Below, piece by piece: positions 27,143-35,650 of a stretch of DNA of 49,899 nt. The translations under genes and the position numbers were made by a program. A model generated the notes under the pieces. The model had not been told where the DNA came from, ran no database searches, and saw only the letters and a program-made list of their open reading frames with translations. The stretch is from an uncultured Alphaproteobacteria bacterium (GTDB lineage: Bacteria > Pseudomonadota > Alphaproteobacteria > MPNO01 > UBA830): the NCBI GenBank assembly GCA_913047365.1, contig CAJWUK010000004.1, positions 1 to 49,899 of the forward strand, given 5' to 3'. Position 1 is the stretch's first letter, and each line of letters begins with the position of its first letter.

Positions 27143-27979
27143 TTACTTCTTTGCGTTTTCATGCCCGCCGAGGCCGGGCTTGTATTTCTTGTCGAGGAAA
27201 TCGCCGATTCCTTCTTCCCGGAATGCATTGGCCTGCCGCGCCGTGTGCTGCGATTGCAATGACGAGGCATAATCCATGGCAACATCCCATTCCATGTCCA
27301 TGGAATTGCGGTAAATCTCCCGTGTAGCCTGAAGGGCGGACGGATCCTTGTCGGCGATTTCACGCGCGAGCGCCATCACGTCATCGCGCAGCTTATCCCT
27401 AGGAATGGCGTAATTCACGAGCCCGATATCGGCGGCGATCTGTCCGGTCATCGGCCGGCCGGTCAGGGAATACAGCATGTAGTCCCGCGGGCGCAGCAGG
27501 TTACCCATGGATTTGCCGACGCTGCCGCCGGGGAACATTTTGAAATTGATCTCGCTGAGCCCCATCTTGGCGTCTTCTGCAGCGACCGCCAAGTCGCATC
27601 CTTCAACGATGGTGAATGCGCCGCCAAAACAATGGCCGTTGACCATGGCGATGGTGGGTTTGGGAAACAGTCGCAAGGTCCGGCCACGCCATTCTACGGC
27701 GACGCGATGGGCACGGTCGTATTCAGCCGGCTTGTCCTGCAGTTCAATGAAGAATTCTTTCAAATCCATGCCGGCACAGAAGGATTCCCCGGCCCCTGTA
27801 ATAACCAGAACCCGGCATCGATCTTCGTTTCGCAGACGTTCAAGCGCGTCGGTGATTTCCTCACCCAATGTCGGGTTCATCGCGTTGCGTTTTTCCGGTC
27901 GGTTCAGTGTCAGAAGGCATACGCCATCGTCGAATTCGACAAGCAGCGTTTCGTAGTCATATCTCTCTGAGTCGCCCAC
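27143..27979 (-). CDS. Crotonase, hydroxycinnamoyl-CoA hydratase/lyase-like with altered active site
   Basis: A 278-residue enoyl-CoA hydratase superfamily protein. NRPEKRNAMNPTL, ITGAGESFCAGMDLKEFF, PTIAMVNGHCFGGAF, GLSEINF and the tail FLDKKYKPGL align by eye with p-hydroxycinnamoyl-CoA hydratase/lyase (HCHL, vanillin- or 4-hydroxybenzaldehyde-forming). The catalytic Glu is kept (E143). From memory of the Pseudomonas enzyme, however, Ser123 is Thr, Tyr75 aligns with Phe, and Tyr239 aligns with Ser. The Tyr pair holds the substrate's para-hydroxyl, so the substrate probably lacks one. It starts at GTG 27979 and is the first gene of the minus-strand operon, divergent from marR. Confidence 0.85.
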   Translation of the reverse strand: MGDSERYDYETLLVEFDDGVCLLTLNRPEKRNAMNPTLGEEITDALERLRNEDRCRVLVITGAGESFCAGMDLKEFFIELQDKPAEYDRAHRVAVEWRGRTLRLFPKPTIAMVNGHCFGGAFTIVEGCDLAVAAEDAKMGLSEINFKMFPGGSVGKSMGNLLRPRDYMLYSLTGRPMTGQIAADIGLVNYAIPRDKLRDDVMALAREIADKDPSALQATREIYRNSMDMEWDVAMDYASSLQSQHTARQANAFREEGIGDFLDKKYKPGLGGHENAKK

Positions 27980-28000
27980 TGATTGGCCCCTGTCATTTTT

Positions 28001-28014
28001 GTTAGCTTGCTAAC
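28001..28014. promoter_or_regulatory. Candidate MarR operator
   Basis: GTTAGC-TT-GCTAAC is a perfect inverted repeat of 6-base arms; the flanks extend the symmetry to 9-base arms with one mismatch (27998-28017). It sits 21 bases upstream of the crotonase GTG, in the 112-base gap shared with marR. The form TTAGC-N2-GCTAA is the kind of compact AT-edged palindrome bound by MarR dimers, and the location lets one dimer control both directions. Binding itself is inferred. Confidence 0.65.
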
Positions 28015-28091
28015 GAAGTGTCCCGCCCCACCGGACCGGAGTCAAGCGCAAGGCGCTTGCCCGAAGCATCCCGGGCGTGTAAATCCGGCGC

Positions 28092-28535
28092 ATGAACAAC
28101 AACGATTATTTCGATCCCGAAGACACGATCGGCTTTCTGCTCTGGGACGCAAACCGGGCAATGAACCGGGAATTTTCCGATCGTATCGCCCGGCAAGGTG
28201 TGTCGCTTGGTCTGTGGCCGTTTCTTCGTGCCCTTTGGGATGGCGATGGGATCACCCAGCGGGAATTGTCGGAGAAAGTTCGCATGAAGGGTCCGACCAC
28301 GGTAGCCGCACTGAACAAGCTGGAGGACCGGGGGCTGGTCCGTCGTGAAGGCGATAAAAAGGATGCGCGTAAGATCAACGTTTTCCTGACGCCTGATGGC
28401 CGCAAGGTTTACCGTAAGGTCATCCCGGAGGTTGAGGCCGTCAATACCCAGTGCCTAACCGACCTTTCTGCGGAAGAGCAGGCGGAATTCAAAAACATGA
28501 TCCGGCGGATCCGCAACAACATCACCGCCGCATAG
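28092..28535 (+). CDS. MarR family transcriptional regulator
   Basis: A 147-residue winged-helix protein. The recognition region reads GITQRELSEKVRMKGPTTVAALNKLEDRGLV, presented in two parts: helix-turn-helix about residues 55-85, then the wing RREGDKKDARKINVFLT with the family's D-x-R tip. MarR proteins of this kind repress catabolic genes and release DNA on binding a phenolic or its CoA thioester, as CouR does in hydroxycinnamate pathways. The gene is divergent from the crotonase operon, shares a palindromic operator with it and is followed by two exporters. The inducer is unknown. Confidence 0.9.
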   Translation: MNNNDYFDPEDTIGFLLWDANRAMNREFSDRIARQGVSLGLWPFLRALWDGDGITQRELSEKVRMKGPTTVAALNKLEDRGLVRREGDKKDARKINVFLTPDGRKVYRKVIPEVEAVNTQCLTDLSAEEQAEFKNMIRRIRNNITAA

Positions 28536-28581
28536 AAGGGAACCAGATGGATGGGTCTGGATTTCCCGGCAGGAGTTCTAA

Positions 28582-29787
28582 GTGAGCCGCGGCCGATACT
28601 TATTCCTGGCCGGCCTGCTTGGGCTGCTGCCCATGTTGCTGCCGTTGTCGGTCGATGGCTCGCTGGCCCTGGTACCCGATATCGCTGCTTATTTCGCCAC
28701 CGATATCGGATCGGTCCAGTTGACGTTGACGGCTGTTGTGCTGGGTATCGCGGTCGGTCAATTGTTTTATGGGCCAGTTTCTGACCGTTTCGGGCGAAAG
28801 CCGGTAATCATTTTTGGGGTTGCCTGCTACGCGTTGGCTGGGACCGGCTGTGCTAACGCGCCTTCGATTGAGTGGTTAATATTTTTCCGGTTTTTGCAGG
28901 GATTTTTCGCCTGTTCCGGTATCATCGTCGCCCGTGCCGTTATTCGAGATATGTTCGATCGCGAAGCAGGCGCACGTTTGTTCGCTCTGATGATGGGCAT
29001 TCACGGCATCATGCCTACGCTGGCCCCGGGGGTCAGCGGTTGGATGACCCAGACCTTCGGCTGGCAGTCCGTATTCTGGGTAATGGTCGGGTTTGGTGTC
29101 TTTACCGGAATTTCGGTCTGGCTTGGATTACCCGAAACTAGCAAGTCTCGGATAGTCAGCGCCACCCGACCGGCCGAATTGCTGGCCAACTATCGCACGA
29201 TATTTCGAAACCGGGCATTCTTATCCTATGCCACCTGCGCATGCTTCATGTATGGGGCACTGATGGCATATTTCGCGGGCGCGCCGGTGGGTTTCATCAA
29301 ATATCTCGGGCTGGTACCGATTGAATTTGGCATTGCCATGGCGGTGCCCATGGTGACCTATGTCGTCACACAGATCGCTGTCGCGCGCCTAGCGCCCAGG
29401 ATCGGTCTGGATCTGATGATCCGGATCGGTGTCTTTTTCGCCGCCATCGCAGGAATCGGAATGTTGGCATTCGTGCAACTGGATATGATCAATATTTACA
29501 CCTTGATCGGACCGGTTGTTCTGGTGCTCGGATCGCTTGCGTTCATTACCCCGAGTACGACGGCCGGCGCTTTGTCGCCGTTCGCGGAAATGGCAGGCGC
29601 CGCGTCTTCGCTTCTCGGCTTCATTCAATTTCTGGCCGCCGCTGCGGCGACAGCCCTGGTCGGACTGCTGAATGACGGCACCCCGGGGCCTATGGCCGCG
29701 GTCATTTGCGTCTGCTGTCTGGGTTCGCTGATCGCCTATCTGGTTCTGGTTTTGCCACTCCGGCGCGTTGATCAGGCCGATCACTGA
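28582..29787 (+). CDS. MFS exporter, Bcr/CflA type (first of tandem pair)
   Basis: A 401-residue inner-membrane protein with about 12 hydrophobic helices. The Bcr/CflA pattern is clear: VDGSLALVPDIAAYF in helix 1, then GQLFYGPVSDRFGRKPVII (the MFS loop 2-3 motif with D-R-x-G-R-K-P). The drug:H+ antiporter-1 motif C follows near LAPGVSGWM. It starts at GTG 28582, 9 bases after AGGAG. It likely exports a toxic acid, aldehyde or drug. It lies 46 bases after marR and 9 bases before a second similar exporter, so marR and both exporters probably form one unit. Confidence 0.9.
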   Translation: MSRGRYLFLAGLLGLLPMLLPLSVDGSLALVPDIAAYFATDIGSVQLTLTAVVLGIAVGQLFYGPVSDRFGRKPVIIFGVACYALAGTGCANAPSIEWLIFFRFLQGFFACSGIIVARAVIRDMFDREAGARLFALMMGIHGIMPTLAPGVSGWMTQTFGWQSVFWVMVGFGVFTGISVWLGLPETSKSRIVSATRPAELLANYRTIFRNRAFLSYATCACFMYGALMAYFAGAPVGFIKYLGLVPIEFGIAMAVPMVTYVVTQIAVARLAPRIGLDLMIRIGVFFAAIAGIGMLAFVQLDMINIYTLIGPVVLVLGSLAFITPSTTAGALSPFAEMAGAASSLLGFIQFLAAAAATALVGLLNDGTPGPMAAVICVCCLGSLIAYLVLVLPLRRVDQADH

Positions 29788-29796
29788 TCAGAAACG

Positions 29797-30987
29797 ATGA
29801 AGACATTCGACAATTCCGGGTTCGCCGCGCTCCTTGCACTAACCACCGTGATGAGCGCTGCCGGAATCGACGGGGTTCTTCCTCTGATGCCGGCCATCGG
29901 TGCTGCGTTCTCAGCCGAACGGGAGGCGGTTCAATTGACACTAACCATGTTCATGCTCGGCATCGCGGTGGGACAGCTTGTGCACGGACCAATTTCCGAC
30001 AGGTTCGGCCGCAAACCGGCGATCATAAGCGGCCTGTTGGTGACGTCTGTCGCCACGGCGGGGTGCGCGCTGTCGACGTCGATAGAGACGCTGTCTGTTT
30101 TCCGCTTCGTACACGGGTTTGCGGCATCAAGCGGCTGGCTGCTCGCCCGCGCCGTCATTCGAGACCGGCACGAACGGGACGATGCCGCCCGCGTCATGTC
30201 GCTCATGATGATTTTTCACAGCGCCGCACCCCTTCTTGCGCCCATCATCGGCGCGGCGTTGACGGTTGCCTACGGGTGGGAAGCGATGTTCGTTTTCCTG
30301 TCGGTGTATTCGGTATCCGTCGCAATTTTCTTTGCCGTAGTCTTTAAAGAAACAATCGCCGCGAAAGCGTGCGATGCATTGAGCCCGGGTCCCATCCTCC
30401 GGAATTTTGCGGAGATTGCCCGGGGGCGGTCATTCTGGGCGTATACCGCCTGCGCAACCGCGTCCTATGGCATCCTTTTCGCGTTTCTCAGCGCGTCCGC
30501 CGATATTGTCATTGTTCATCTGGGTCAGTCGGAACTTCAATACAGCTATATGTTTTCTGGCGTGATGGTCGGATCGGTCTCCGGAATGCTGATGAGCGCG
30601 CGTCTTGTCGAGAAGTTCGGAGGCGACCGGCTACTGCGGTGGGGCGTTATATTGGCCGCGGTGTTCGGAGCCATTCTCGCCGCGCTCGCCTGGGTGCGGG
30701 TGGATCACTGGTTCGCCGTCATTGGACCGATGGCGTTATGCATGGTCGCTTTCGCGCTGATTTTCCCGCAATCCATTGCCGGTGTGCTGCAGCCGTTCCC
30801 CCACGTCGCCGGTGCCGCGTCGTCACTGGTCGGGTTTATCCAGCAGCTTGTCGGAGCTCTGACCGGTATTGCAGTCGCGGCATTGTCGGACGGATCGCAA
30901 ACTTCGATGGCCACGGGCGTGTTGCTGTGGTCGCTGTTCGGACTTGTCGCCTATTTTCTGGCTGTCCGGAATAACCGGACCATTTAG
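29797..30987 (+). CDS. MFS exporter, Bcr/CflA type (second of tandem pair)
   Basis: A 396-residue 12-helix transporter in the same subfamily as the gene before it. It has IDGVLPLMPAIGAAF in helix 1 and GQLVHGPISDRFGRKPAII in loop 2-3. The two proteins are clearly paralogous but distant, with most identity in the motifs. Tandem retention suggests different substrates or, less likely for MFS, a working pair. It begins 9 bases after the first exporter's stop and is followed by purB after 45 bases. Confidence 0.9.
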   Translation: MKTFDNSGFAALLALTTVMSAAGIDGVLPLMPAIGAAFSAEREAVQLTLTMFMLGIAVGQLVHGPISDRFGRKPAIISGLLVTSVATAGCALSTSIETLSVFRFVHGFAASSGWLLARAVIRDRHERDDAARVMSLMMIFHSAAPLLAPIIGAALTVAYGWEAMFVFLSVYSVSVAIFFAVVFKETIAAKACDALSPGPILRNFAEIARGRSFWAYTACATASYGILFAFLSASADIVIVHLGQSELQYSYMFSGVMVGSVSGMLMSARLVEKFGGDRLLRWGVILAAVFGAILAALAWVRVDHWFAVIGPMALCMVAFALIFPQSIAGVLQPFPHVAGAASSLVGFIQQLVGALTGIAVAALSDGSQTSMATGVLLWSLFGLVAYFLAVRNNRTI

Positions 30988-31032
30988 TCCTCCCGTCTTC
31001 CCGGATTTCGCCGATTCTGATAAACCCGGACT

Positions 31033-32328
31033 ATGGCCATTCCAAGATATTCCCGCGCGCCCATGACCAAAATCTGGGAGCCGGAAAACAAGTTCCGCAT
31101 CTGGTTCGAGATCGAAGCCCATGCCTGCGACGCGCAGGCCGAACTGGGTGTTATTCCGAAGGAAGCCGCCAAGGCTGTCTGGGATCGGGGCGACTTCGAA
31201 ATAGACCGTATCGATGAGATCGAACGCGAGACCAAGCACGATGTAATCGCCTTCCTGACCAACCTTGCTGAACATGTCGGTGACGAAGCCCGCTTTGTGC
31301 ATCAGGGGATGACGTCTTCGGACGTGCTGGACACCTGTCTGGCGGTCCAGTTGACCCAGGCGGCCGATATTCTTCTTGAGGATATCGACGGGTTGCTGGC
31401 GGCGCTAAAAAAACGGGCCGAAGAGCACAAGCTGACCCCCACAATAGGGCGAAGCCACGGCATCCATGCGGAGCCGACGACGTTCGGGGTCAAGCTGGCC
31501 GGCCACTACGCAGAATTCGCGCGGTGCCGGGAACGCCTGCAGGCTGCCAGGACAGAGATCGCCACCTGTGCCATTTCGGGTGCGGTCGGCACCTTTGCGA
31601 ACATCGATCCGGCAGTGGAAGAACATGTCGCCCTTAAGATGGGATTGGTGCCGGAAACGGTTTCCACCCAGGTGATTCCGAGGGACCGACACGCGATGTA
31701 TTTCGCGGTGCTCGCCGTAATCGCCTCGTCGGCGGAACGGCTGGCCGTTGAAATCCGCCATCTGCAGCGCACCGAGCTGCGCGAAGCCGAAGAATATTTC
31801 TCGCCCGGGCAGAAGGGCTCGTCGGCGATGCCGCACAAGCGTAACCCGGTCCTGACCGAAAACATCACCGGCCTCGCCCGGCTTGTCCGGTCGCACTGCG
31901 TGCCGGCGATGGAAAACGTGGCGCTCTGGCACGAACGCGATATTTCCCATTCATCGGTGGAACGAATGATCGGGCCGGATGCCACAATCACGCTCGATTT
32001 CCTGCTAGCGCGCATGACCGGGGTAATCGAAAAACTGGTCGTCTATCCCGAACAGATGCAGGAAAATCTGGACGCCTTGGGCGGACTAGTCTTTTCGCAG
32101 CGTGTTTTGCTGGCATTGACCCAGGCAGGGATGAGTCGCGAAGATTCCTATGCAGCGGTTCAGCGCAACGCGATGGAATCCTGGTCTGAAGGAAAGTCGT
32201 TTCTGGACCTGCTAAAGGCTGATCCGGATGTGTCGTCTCTGGTGGGCGATGCAACCCTCGAAGAGATGTTCGATCTTGGCTATCACACCAAAAACGTCGA
32301 TACGATTTTTAGGCGGGTATTCGGCTAA
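31033..32328 (+). CDS. purB: Adenylosuccinate lyase
   Basis: A 431-residue member of the fumarase/aspartase superfamily. It catalyses two purine-synthesis steps: SAICAR to AICAR plus fumarate, and adenylosuccinate to AMP plus fumarate. MTSSDVLDTCLAVQL and TIGRSHGIHAEPT (catalytic His) match the family, as does the signature loop PGQKGSSAMPHKRNPVLTE (catalytic Ser in the SSAMPHKRNP segment). The N-terminal MAIPRYSRAPMTKIWEPENK-type opening is typical of the shorter bacterial form. Its stop abuts that of the convergent DUF1476 gene. purC lies 1.3 kb further on. Confidence 0.97.
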   Translation: MAIPRYSRAPMTKIWEPENKFRIWFEIEAHACDAQAELGVIPKEAAKAVWDRGDFEIDRIDEIERETKHDVIAFLTNLAEHVGDEARFVHQGMTSSDVLDTCLAVQLTQAADILLEDIDGLLAALKKRAEEHKLTPTIGRSHGIHAEPTTFGVKLAGHYAEFARCRERLQAARTEIATCAISGAVGTFANIDPAVEEHVALKMGLVPETVSTQVIPRDRHAMYFAVLAVIASSAERLAVEIRHLQRTELREAEEYFSPGQKGSSAMPHKRNPVLTENITGLARLVRSHCVPAMENVALWHERDISHSSVERMIGPDATITLDFLLARMTGVIEKLVVYPEQMQENLDALGGLVFSQRVLLALTQAGMSREDSYAAVQRNAMESWSEGKSFLDLLKADPDVSSLVGDATLEEMFDLGYHTKNVDTIFRRVFG

Positions 32329-32655
32329 TCAGCTGTTTTCGGATTCGATCTGACGCCCGGCTTCATCCATAAGCCGGACCATCTCCTTCCGCAATCGCGG
32401 TTCATCCATGTCGATTCCGCGGTCATCGAAGTCCTTGAGGACCTTGCGGACGACATCGTCGTCGCCCGGCTCTTCGAAATCCGAAAGCACCACTTCCTTG
32501 GCGTAATCCAGCGCCTGGTTGTCGGGCATGCCGAGTTGTTCGGCGACCCATAGGCCAAGCAGCCGGTTTCGACGCGATGTTATTCTGAAAAGGGTTTCCT
32601 GATCGCGCTTGTACTTCGCTTCGAAACTTTTTTCGCGGTCGTCGAATCCCGACAT
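32329..32655 (-). CDS. DUF1476 protein (F1-ATPase zeta-subunit type inhibitor)
   Basis: A 108-residue, highly charged helical protein that opens MSGFDDREKSFEAKYKRDQE. This matches the alphaproteobacterial DUF1476 family, whose Paracoccus member is the zeta inhibitor of F1F0-ATP synthase and acts through its N-terminal segment. The lineage-restricted family supports an alphaproteobacterial host. ATG 32655 is preceded by GGGAAAA. It is convergent with purB with no spacer between stops. Whether this member truly inhibits the ATPase is inferred from the family. Confidence 0.92.
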   Translation of the reverse strand: MSGFDDREKSFEAKYKRDQETLFRITSRRNRLLGLWVAEQLGMPDNQALDYAKEVVLSDFEEPGDDDVVRKVLKDFDDRGIDMDEPRLRKEMVRLMDEAGRQIESENS

Positions 32656-32775
32656 CGTTTTTCCCGTCTGGCAGTGGTGAAGTTTATAGCCTCTAGATCG
32701 GCATCCCGGACCCTTATGTCAAGCCGGATTGGCGGACATATGGCCGCAACGGGTCGAAACTGCTATCGAAGCGCC

Positions 32776-33534
32776 ATGTGTACTGTCGTCATTTTGCGCC
32801 GCCCCGGACACAACTGGCCAATATTGATCGGCGCCAACCGGGATGAAATGGCCGGCCGATCTTGGGAAAGGCCCGGGCGCCACTGGCCAGAGCGGGAAAA
32901 CGTGGTGGCCGGGATCGATCTGTTGGCCGGCGGCACCTGGATGGGGCTGAACGACGAAGGCGTGGTTGCCTGCATCCTGAACCGCCGGGATTCGCTGGGA
33001 CCCGATCCCGACCTGCGATCCCGGGGTGAAATCGTTCTCGAAGCGCTGGATCATGCGGACGCAGATGATGCCGCCCAGGCGTTGTCGGGACTGGACGGGC
33101 GCAGCTACCGGTCGTTCAACCTGATAGTTGCCGATAACCGGGATGCCTTCTGGCTGAGCAGTCGCGGACCCGTTGATGAAGGGCGTGTAAAGGTGACAGA
33201 AGTCCCGGAAGGGCTGTCCATGGTGACCGCTTTCGACATGAATGACATCGCTTCGGCCAGAACCCGGCATTTTCGCCCGTTATTTGAGGGGGCGGTGGCG
33301 CCTGATCCGGAAGCTGGCGACTGGGCAGCCTGGCAGGCGCTGCTTGCCTCCACTGATTATGCGACTGACACGGATGCCCGGGATGCCATGCAGATCGAAA
33401 CGGATATTGGTTTCGGCACGTTGTCTAGCTCGTTGGTTGCGCTGCCATCAATCAATAAGAATGATACCAAACCGGTCTGGTTATTTGCGAACGGCGCGCC
33501 GGGAGAGGCGTCATTTGAGCCGGTAGCAGTGTGA
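32776..33534 (+). CDS. NRDE (TANGO2-like) family protein
   Basis: A 252-residue protein starting MCTVVILRRPGHNWP and containing the family's name motif in GANRDEMAGRSW, followed by LAGGTWMGLNDEGVVACILN. The N-terminal Met-Cys dipeptide is typical and may expose a catalytic Cys as in Ntn hydrolases, although activity for the family is not settled; eukaryotic TANGO2 is linked to lipid or haem handling. ATG 32776 is chosen over an in-frame ATG at 32674. It lies between DUF1476 (divergent) and purC and could be transcribed on its own. Confidence 0.87.
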   Translation: MCTVVILRRPGHNWPILIGANRDEMAGRSWERPGRHWPERENVVAGIDLLAGGTWMGLNDEGVVACILNRRDSLGPDPDLRSRGEIVLEALDHADADDAAQALSGLDGRSYRSFNLIVADNRDAFWLSSRGPVDEGRVKVTEVPEGLSMVTAFDMNDIASARTRHFRPLFEGAVAPDPEAGDWAAWQALLASTDYATDTDARDAMQIETDIGFGTLSSSLVALPSINKNDTKPVWLFANGAPGEASFEPVAV

Positions 33535-33556
33535 AACAAGGTAATCGCCCACGCCA

Positions 33557-33584
33557 TTGACCGTTTGCCTGAATTCGCTATATC
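33557..33584 (+). promoter_or_regulatory. Candidate sigma-70 promoter for purC
   Basis: TTGACC (33557-33562) and TATATC (33579-33584) are separated by 16 bases and lie 55 bases before the purC start. Both boxes match five or four of six consensus positions. No purine-repressor box was recognised. Confidence 0.45.
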
Positions 33585-33639
33585 TGACCGGTGAGCGTCT
33601 GTAGGAACGGGCGCAGATTTCCGATAGCCGAGGCATCCC

Positions 33640-34407
33640 ATGGCCCGCCGCAGACGCATCTACGAGGGCAAGGCGAAGATCCTTTTTGAAGGACCTGAGC
33701 CGGGCACTCTTGTTCAGTATTTCAAGGATGACGCGACTGCTTTCAACAACAAGAAGCAGGGCGTGATTACCGGAAAAGGTGTATTGAATAACCGAATATC
33801 AGAATACCTGATGGTTCGGCTCAGCGAGATCGGCATTCCGACCCATTTCGTCCGCCGGCTGAACATGCGCGAACAGCTTGTCCGGGAAGTCGAAATTATC
33901 CCCGTGGAAGTCGTCGTCCGCAACGTAGCCGCGGGATCGCTGACCAAGCGGTTCGGCATGGAAGAGGGCTCACCCCTGCCGAGATCCATCGTCGAGTACT
34001 ATTACAAGTCTGACGAACTGGATGATCCGATCGTATCGGAAGAACATATCACGGCCTTCGGGTGGGCTACCCCACCGGAAATGGACGAGATCATGCACAT
34101 GTCGCTGCGGGTGAACGATTTCCTCAGCGGGTTGTTCCTCGCCATCGGTATCCGTCTGGTCGACTTCAAGCTCGAATTCGGCCGCTGGTGGAACAATGAC
34201 GAGGTTCGTATCGTCCTTGCCGATGAAATCAGCCCCGACAACTGCCGTCTGTGGGATGTTTCCACCAACGAGATCATGGACAAGGACCGGTTCCGTCGCG
34301 ATCTCGGCGATGTGGAAGAAGCCTATCAGGAAGTCGCCCGCCGGCTTGGTATTCTGCCCGAAAGCGGCACAGCGGGAGACACGCCCGGTCCCGCGGTGAT
34401 GCAGTAA
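33640..34407 (+). CDS. purC: Phosphoribosylaminoimidazole-succinocarboxamide (SAICAR) synthase
   Basis: A 255-residue ATP-dependent ligase that joins aspartate to CAIR in purine synthesis, the step just before PurB. Signature segments are [15 protein letters not shown] (ATP-grasp-like P-loop region), [32 protein letters not shown], and the SAICAR signature [13 protein letters not shown] with [12 protein letters not shown]. In many alphaproteobacteria purC is followed by purS-purQ-purL; here an MFS exporter follows, so that synteny is broken. Confidence 0.97.
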   Translation: MARRRRIYEGKAKILFEGPEPGTLVQYFKDDATAFNNKKQGVITGKGVLNNRISEYLMVRLSEIGIPTHFVRRLNMREQLVREVEIIPVEVVVRNVAAGSLTKRFGMEEGSPLPRSIVEYYYKSDELDDPIVSEEHITAFGWATPPEMDEIMHMSLRVNDFLSGLFLAIGIRLVDFKLEFGRWWNNDEVRIVLADEISPDNCRLWDVSTNEIMDKDRFRRDLGDVEEAYQEVARRLGILPESGTAGDTPGPAVMQ

Positions 34408-34518
34408 CGTGCCGGTAGAGTTCGGTCGTAGCAAATTTCACAAAATTCTGAGAGTTCACCAACGAGAGAGCGCGTCGGTCCGCTGTTCCTGATCGTCCTG
34501 GCGACGATTACGGCGTTT

Positions 34519-35649
34519 TTGCCGATGGCGCTGCACCTCTTTTTTCCTGCCTTGCCATCCGTTAGGACGGAAATGATGACTACAGAGGCGCTGGTCAATC
34601 TGACAGTCAGCGTGCCGCTGTTCGTCATGGCGTTTGCATCGTTGGTTTATGGCTCGTTATCGGACCGGTACGGCCGCCGCCCCGTATTGTTGGGTTCGAT
34701 CGCCCTCTTTGTGCTGGGCTCGGTCCTGTCGGCTTTTGCTGACAATATCTGGCTACTGATCGTAGGGCGCATCATCCAGTCCGCTGGCGGCGGTGGCGGG
34801 CTGGGTCTTGCCCGAACCATTGCAAAAGATGTGTTCGGCGCCGCCCGGCTTGTGAAGGTTATTTCCTATCTCACCATGGCCTATGCTCTGGGGCCAATGA
34901 TTTCCGCACCTGTCGGTGGCGCGCTGGTTGACTGGGCCGGCTGGCGGGCGGTGTTGGCGGCGGCAGCGATATTTGGCGCTATCATCGGCACGACCTGTTT
35001 CTTCATCATGTTCGAAACCCATCCCAACAGTGGCGGCAGTCGCGTTACTTTAAATCCGCTGCGCGATTTCGGGGTGCTGTTCCGTAATATCCGATTTTCG
35101 GCCTATGTCTTCCAATCAGGGTGTAATTCGGCGGCCTTTTTTACCATGGCATCTGCCAGTTCGTACCTAATGATTGATTATCTGGGCAGGCCCGCCGGGG
35201 AATACGGCCTTTACTTCATATGTTTTCCCCTAGGTTTTCTGGCGGGATCGTTGATTTCCAGCCGCCTCGCCGGTCGCATCCGCATCGAGACCATGGTGTT
35301 TGTCGGAAGCGTAGTTATGGCGACCGGGGCGTTGACGCAGTCCGGCTTTCTGTTTGCCGGAATCGTCACACCCCTGACGATCTTTTTACCCGGGTTCTTT
35401 ACCATCATTGCCCAGGGGCTTTCCCTGCCCAGCGCCCAGGCGGGCGCGATCAATGTAGCGGGCCCGCTCGCGGGAACGGCGGCAGGGGTCGGCGTGTTTA
35501 TCCAGTTGCTGGCTGCTGGCCTCGCAACGCAGATTTACGGTGTGGTTGCGGACGGCACTCCGTTGCCGATGGCGTTTGTTGTGTCGACTTTCGCCGCGCT
35601 GGCGGTGATTGTTGGCTGTATTCCGTTTGCACTGCGGCACCGGGAATAA
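34519..35649 (+). CDS. MFS exporter, Bcr/CflA type, with no canonical start upstream of helix 1
   Basis: A third multidrug-type exporter: helix 1 FLPMALHLFFPALPSV, loop 2-3 YGSLSDRYGRRPVLLG and LGLARTIAKDVFGAARL. The first usual start codon in frame is TTG 34519, which falls inside helix 1. Upstream, the frame stays open back to a TAG at 34429 and reads SQNSESSPTRERVGPLFLI, just what a normal N-terminus would look like, but preceded by ATT (34435) instead of ATG. The true start is therefore probably the ATT (379 or more residues in total would be 404), or an ATG lost by mutation or base error. Its stop is 1 base from the convergent ferredoxin gene. Confidence 0.82.
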   Translation: MPMALHLFFPALPSVRTEMMTTEALVNLTVSVPLFVMAFASLVYGSLSDRYGRRPVLLGSIALFVLGSVLSAFADNIWLLIVGRIIQSAGGGGGLGLARTIAKDVFGAARLVKVISYLTMAYALGPMISAPVGGALVDWAGWRAVLAAAAIFGAIIGTTCFFIMFETHPNSGGSRVTLNPLRDFGVLFRNIRFSAYVFQSGCNSAAFFTMASASSYLMIDYLGRPAGEYGLYFICFPLGFLAGSLISSRLAGRIRIETMVFVGSVVMATGALTQSGFLFAGIVTPLTIFLPGFFTIIAQGLSLPSAQAGAINVAGPLAGTAAGVGVFIQLLAAGLATQIYGVVADGTPLPMAFVVSTFAALAVIVGCIPFALRHRE

Positions 35650-35650
35650 G

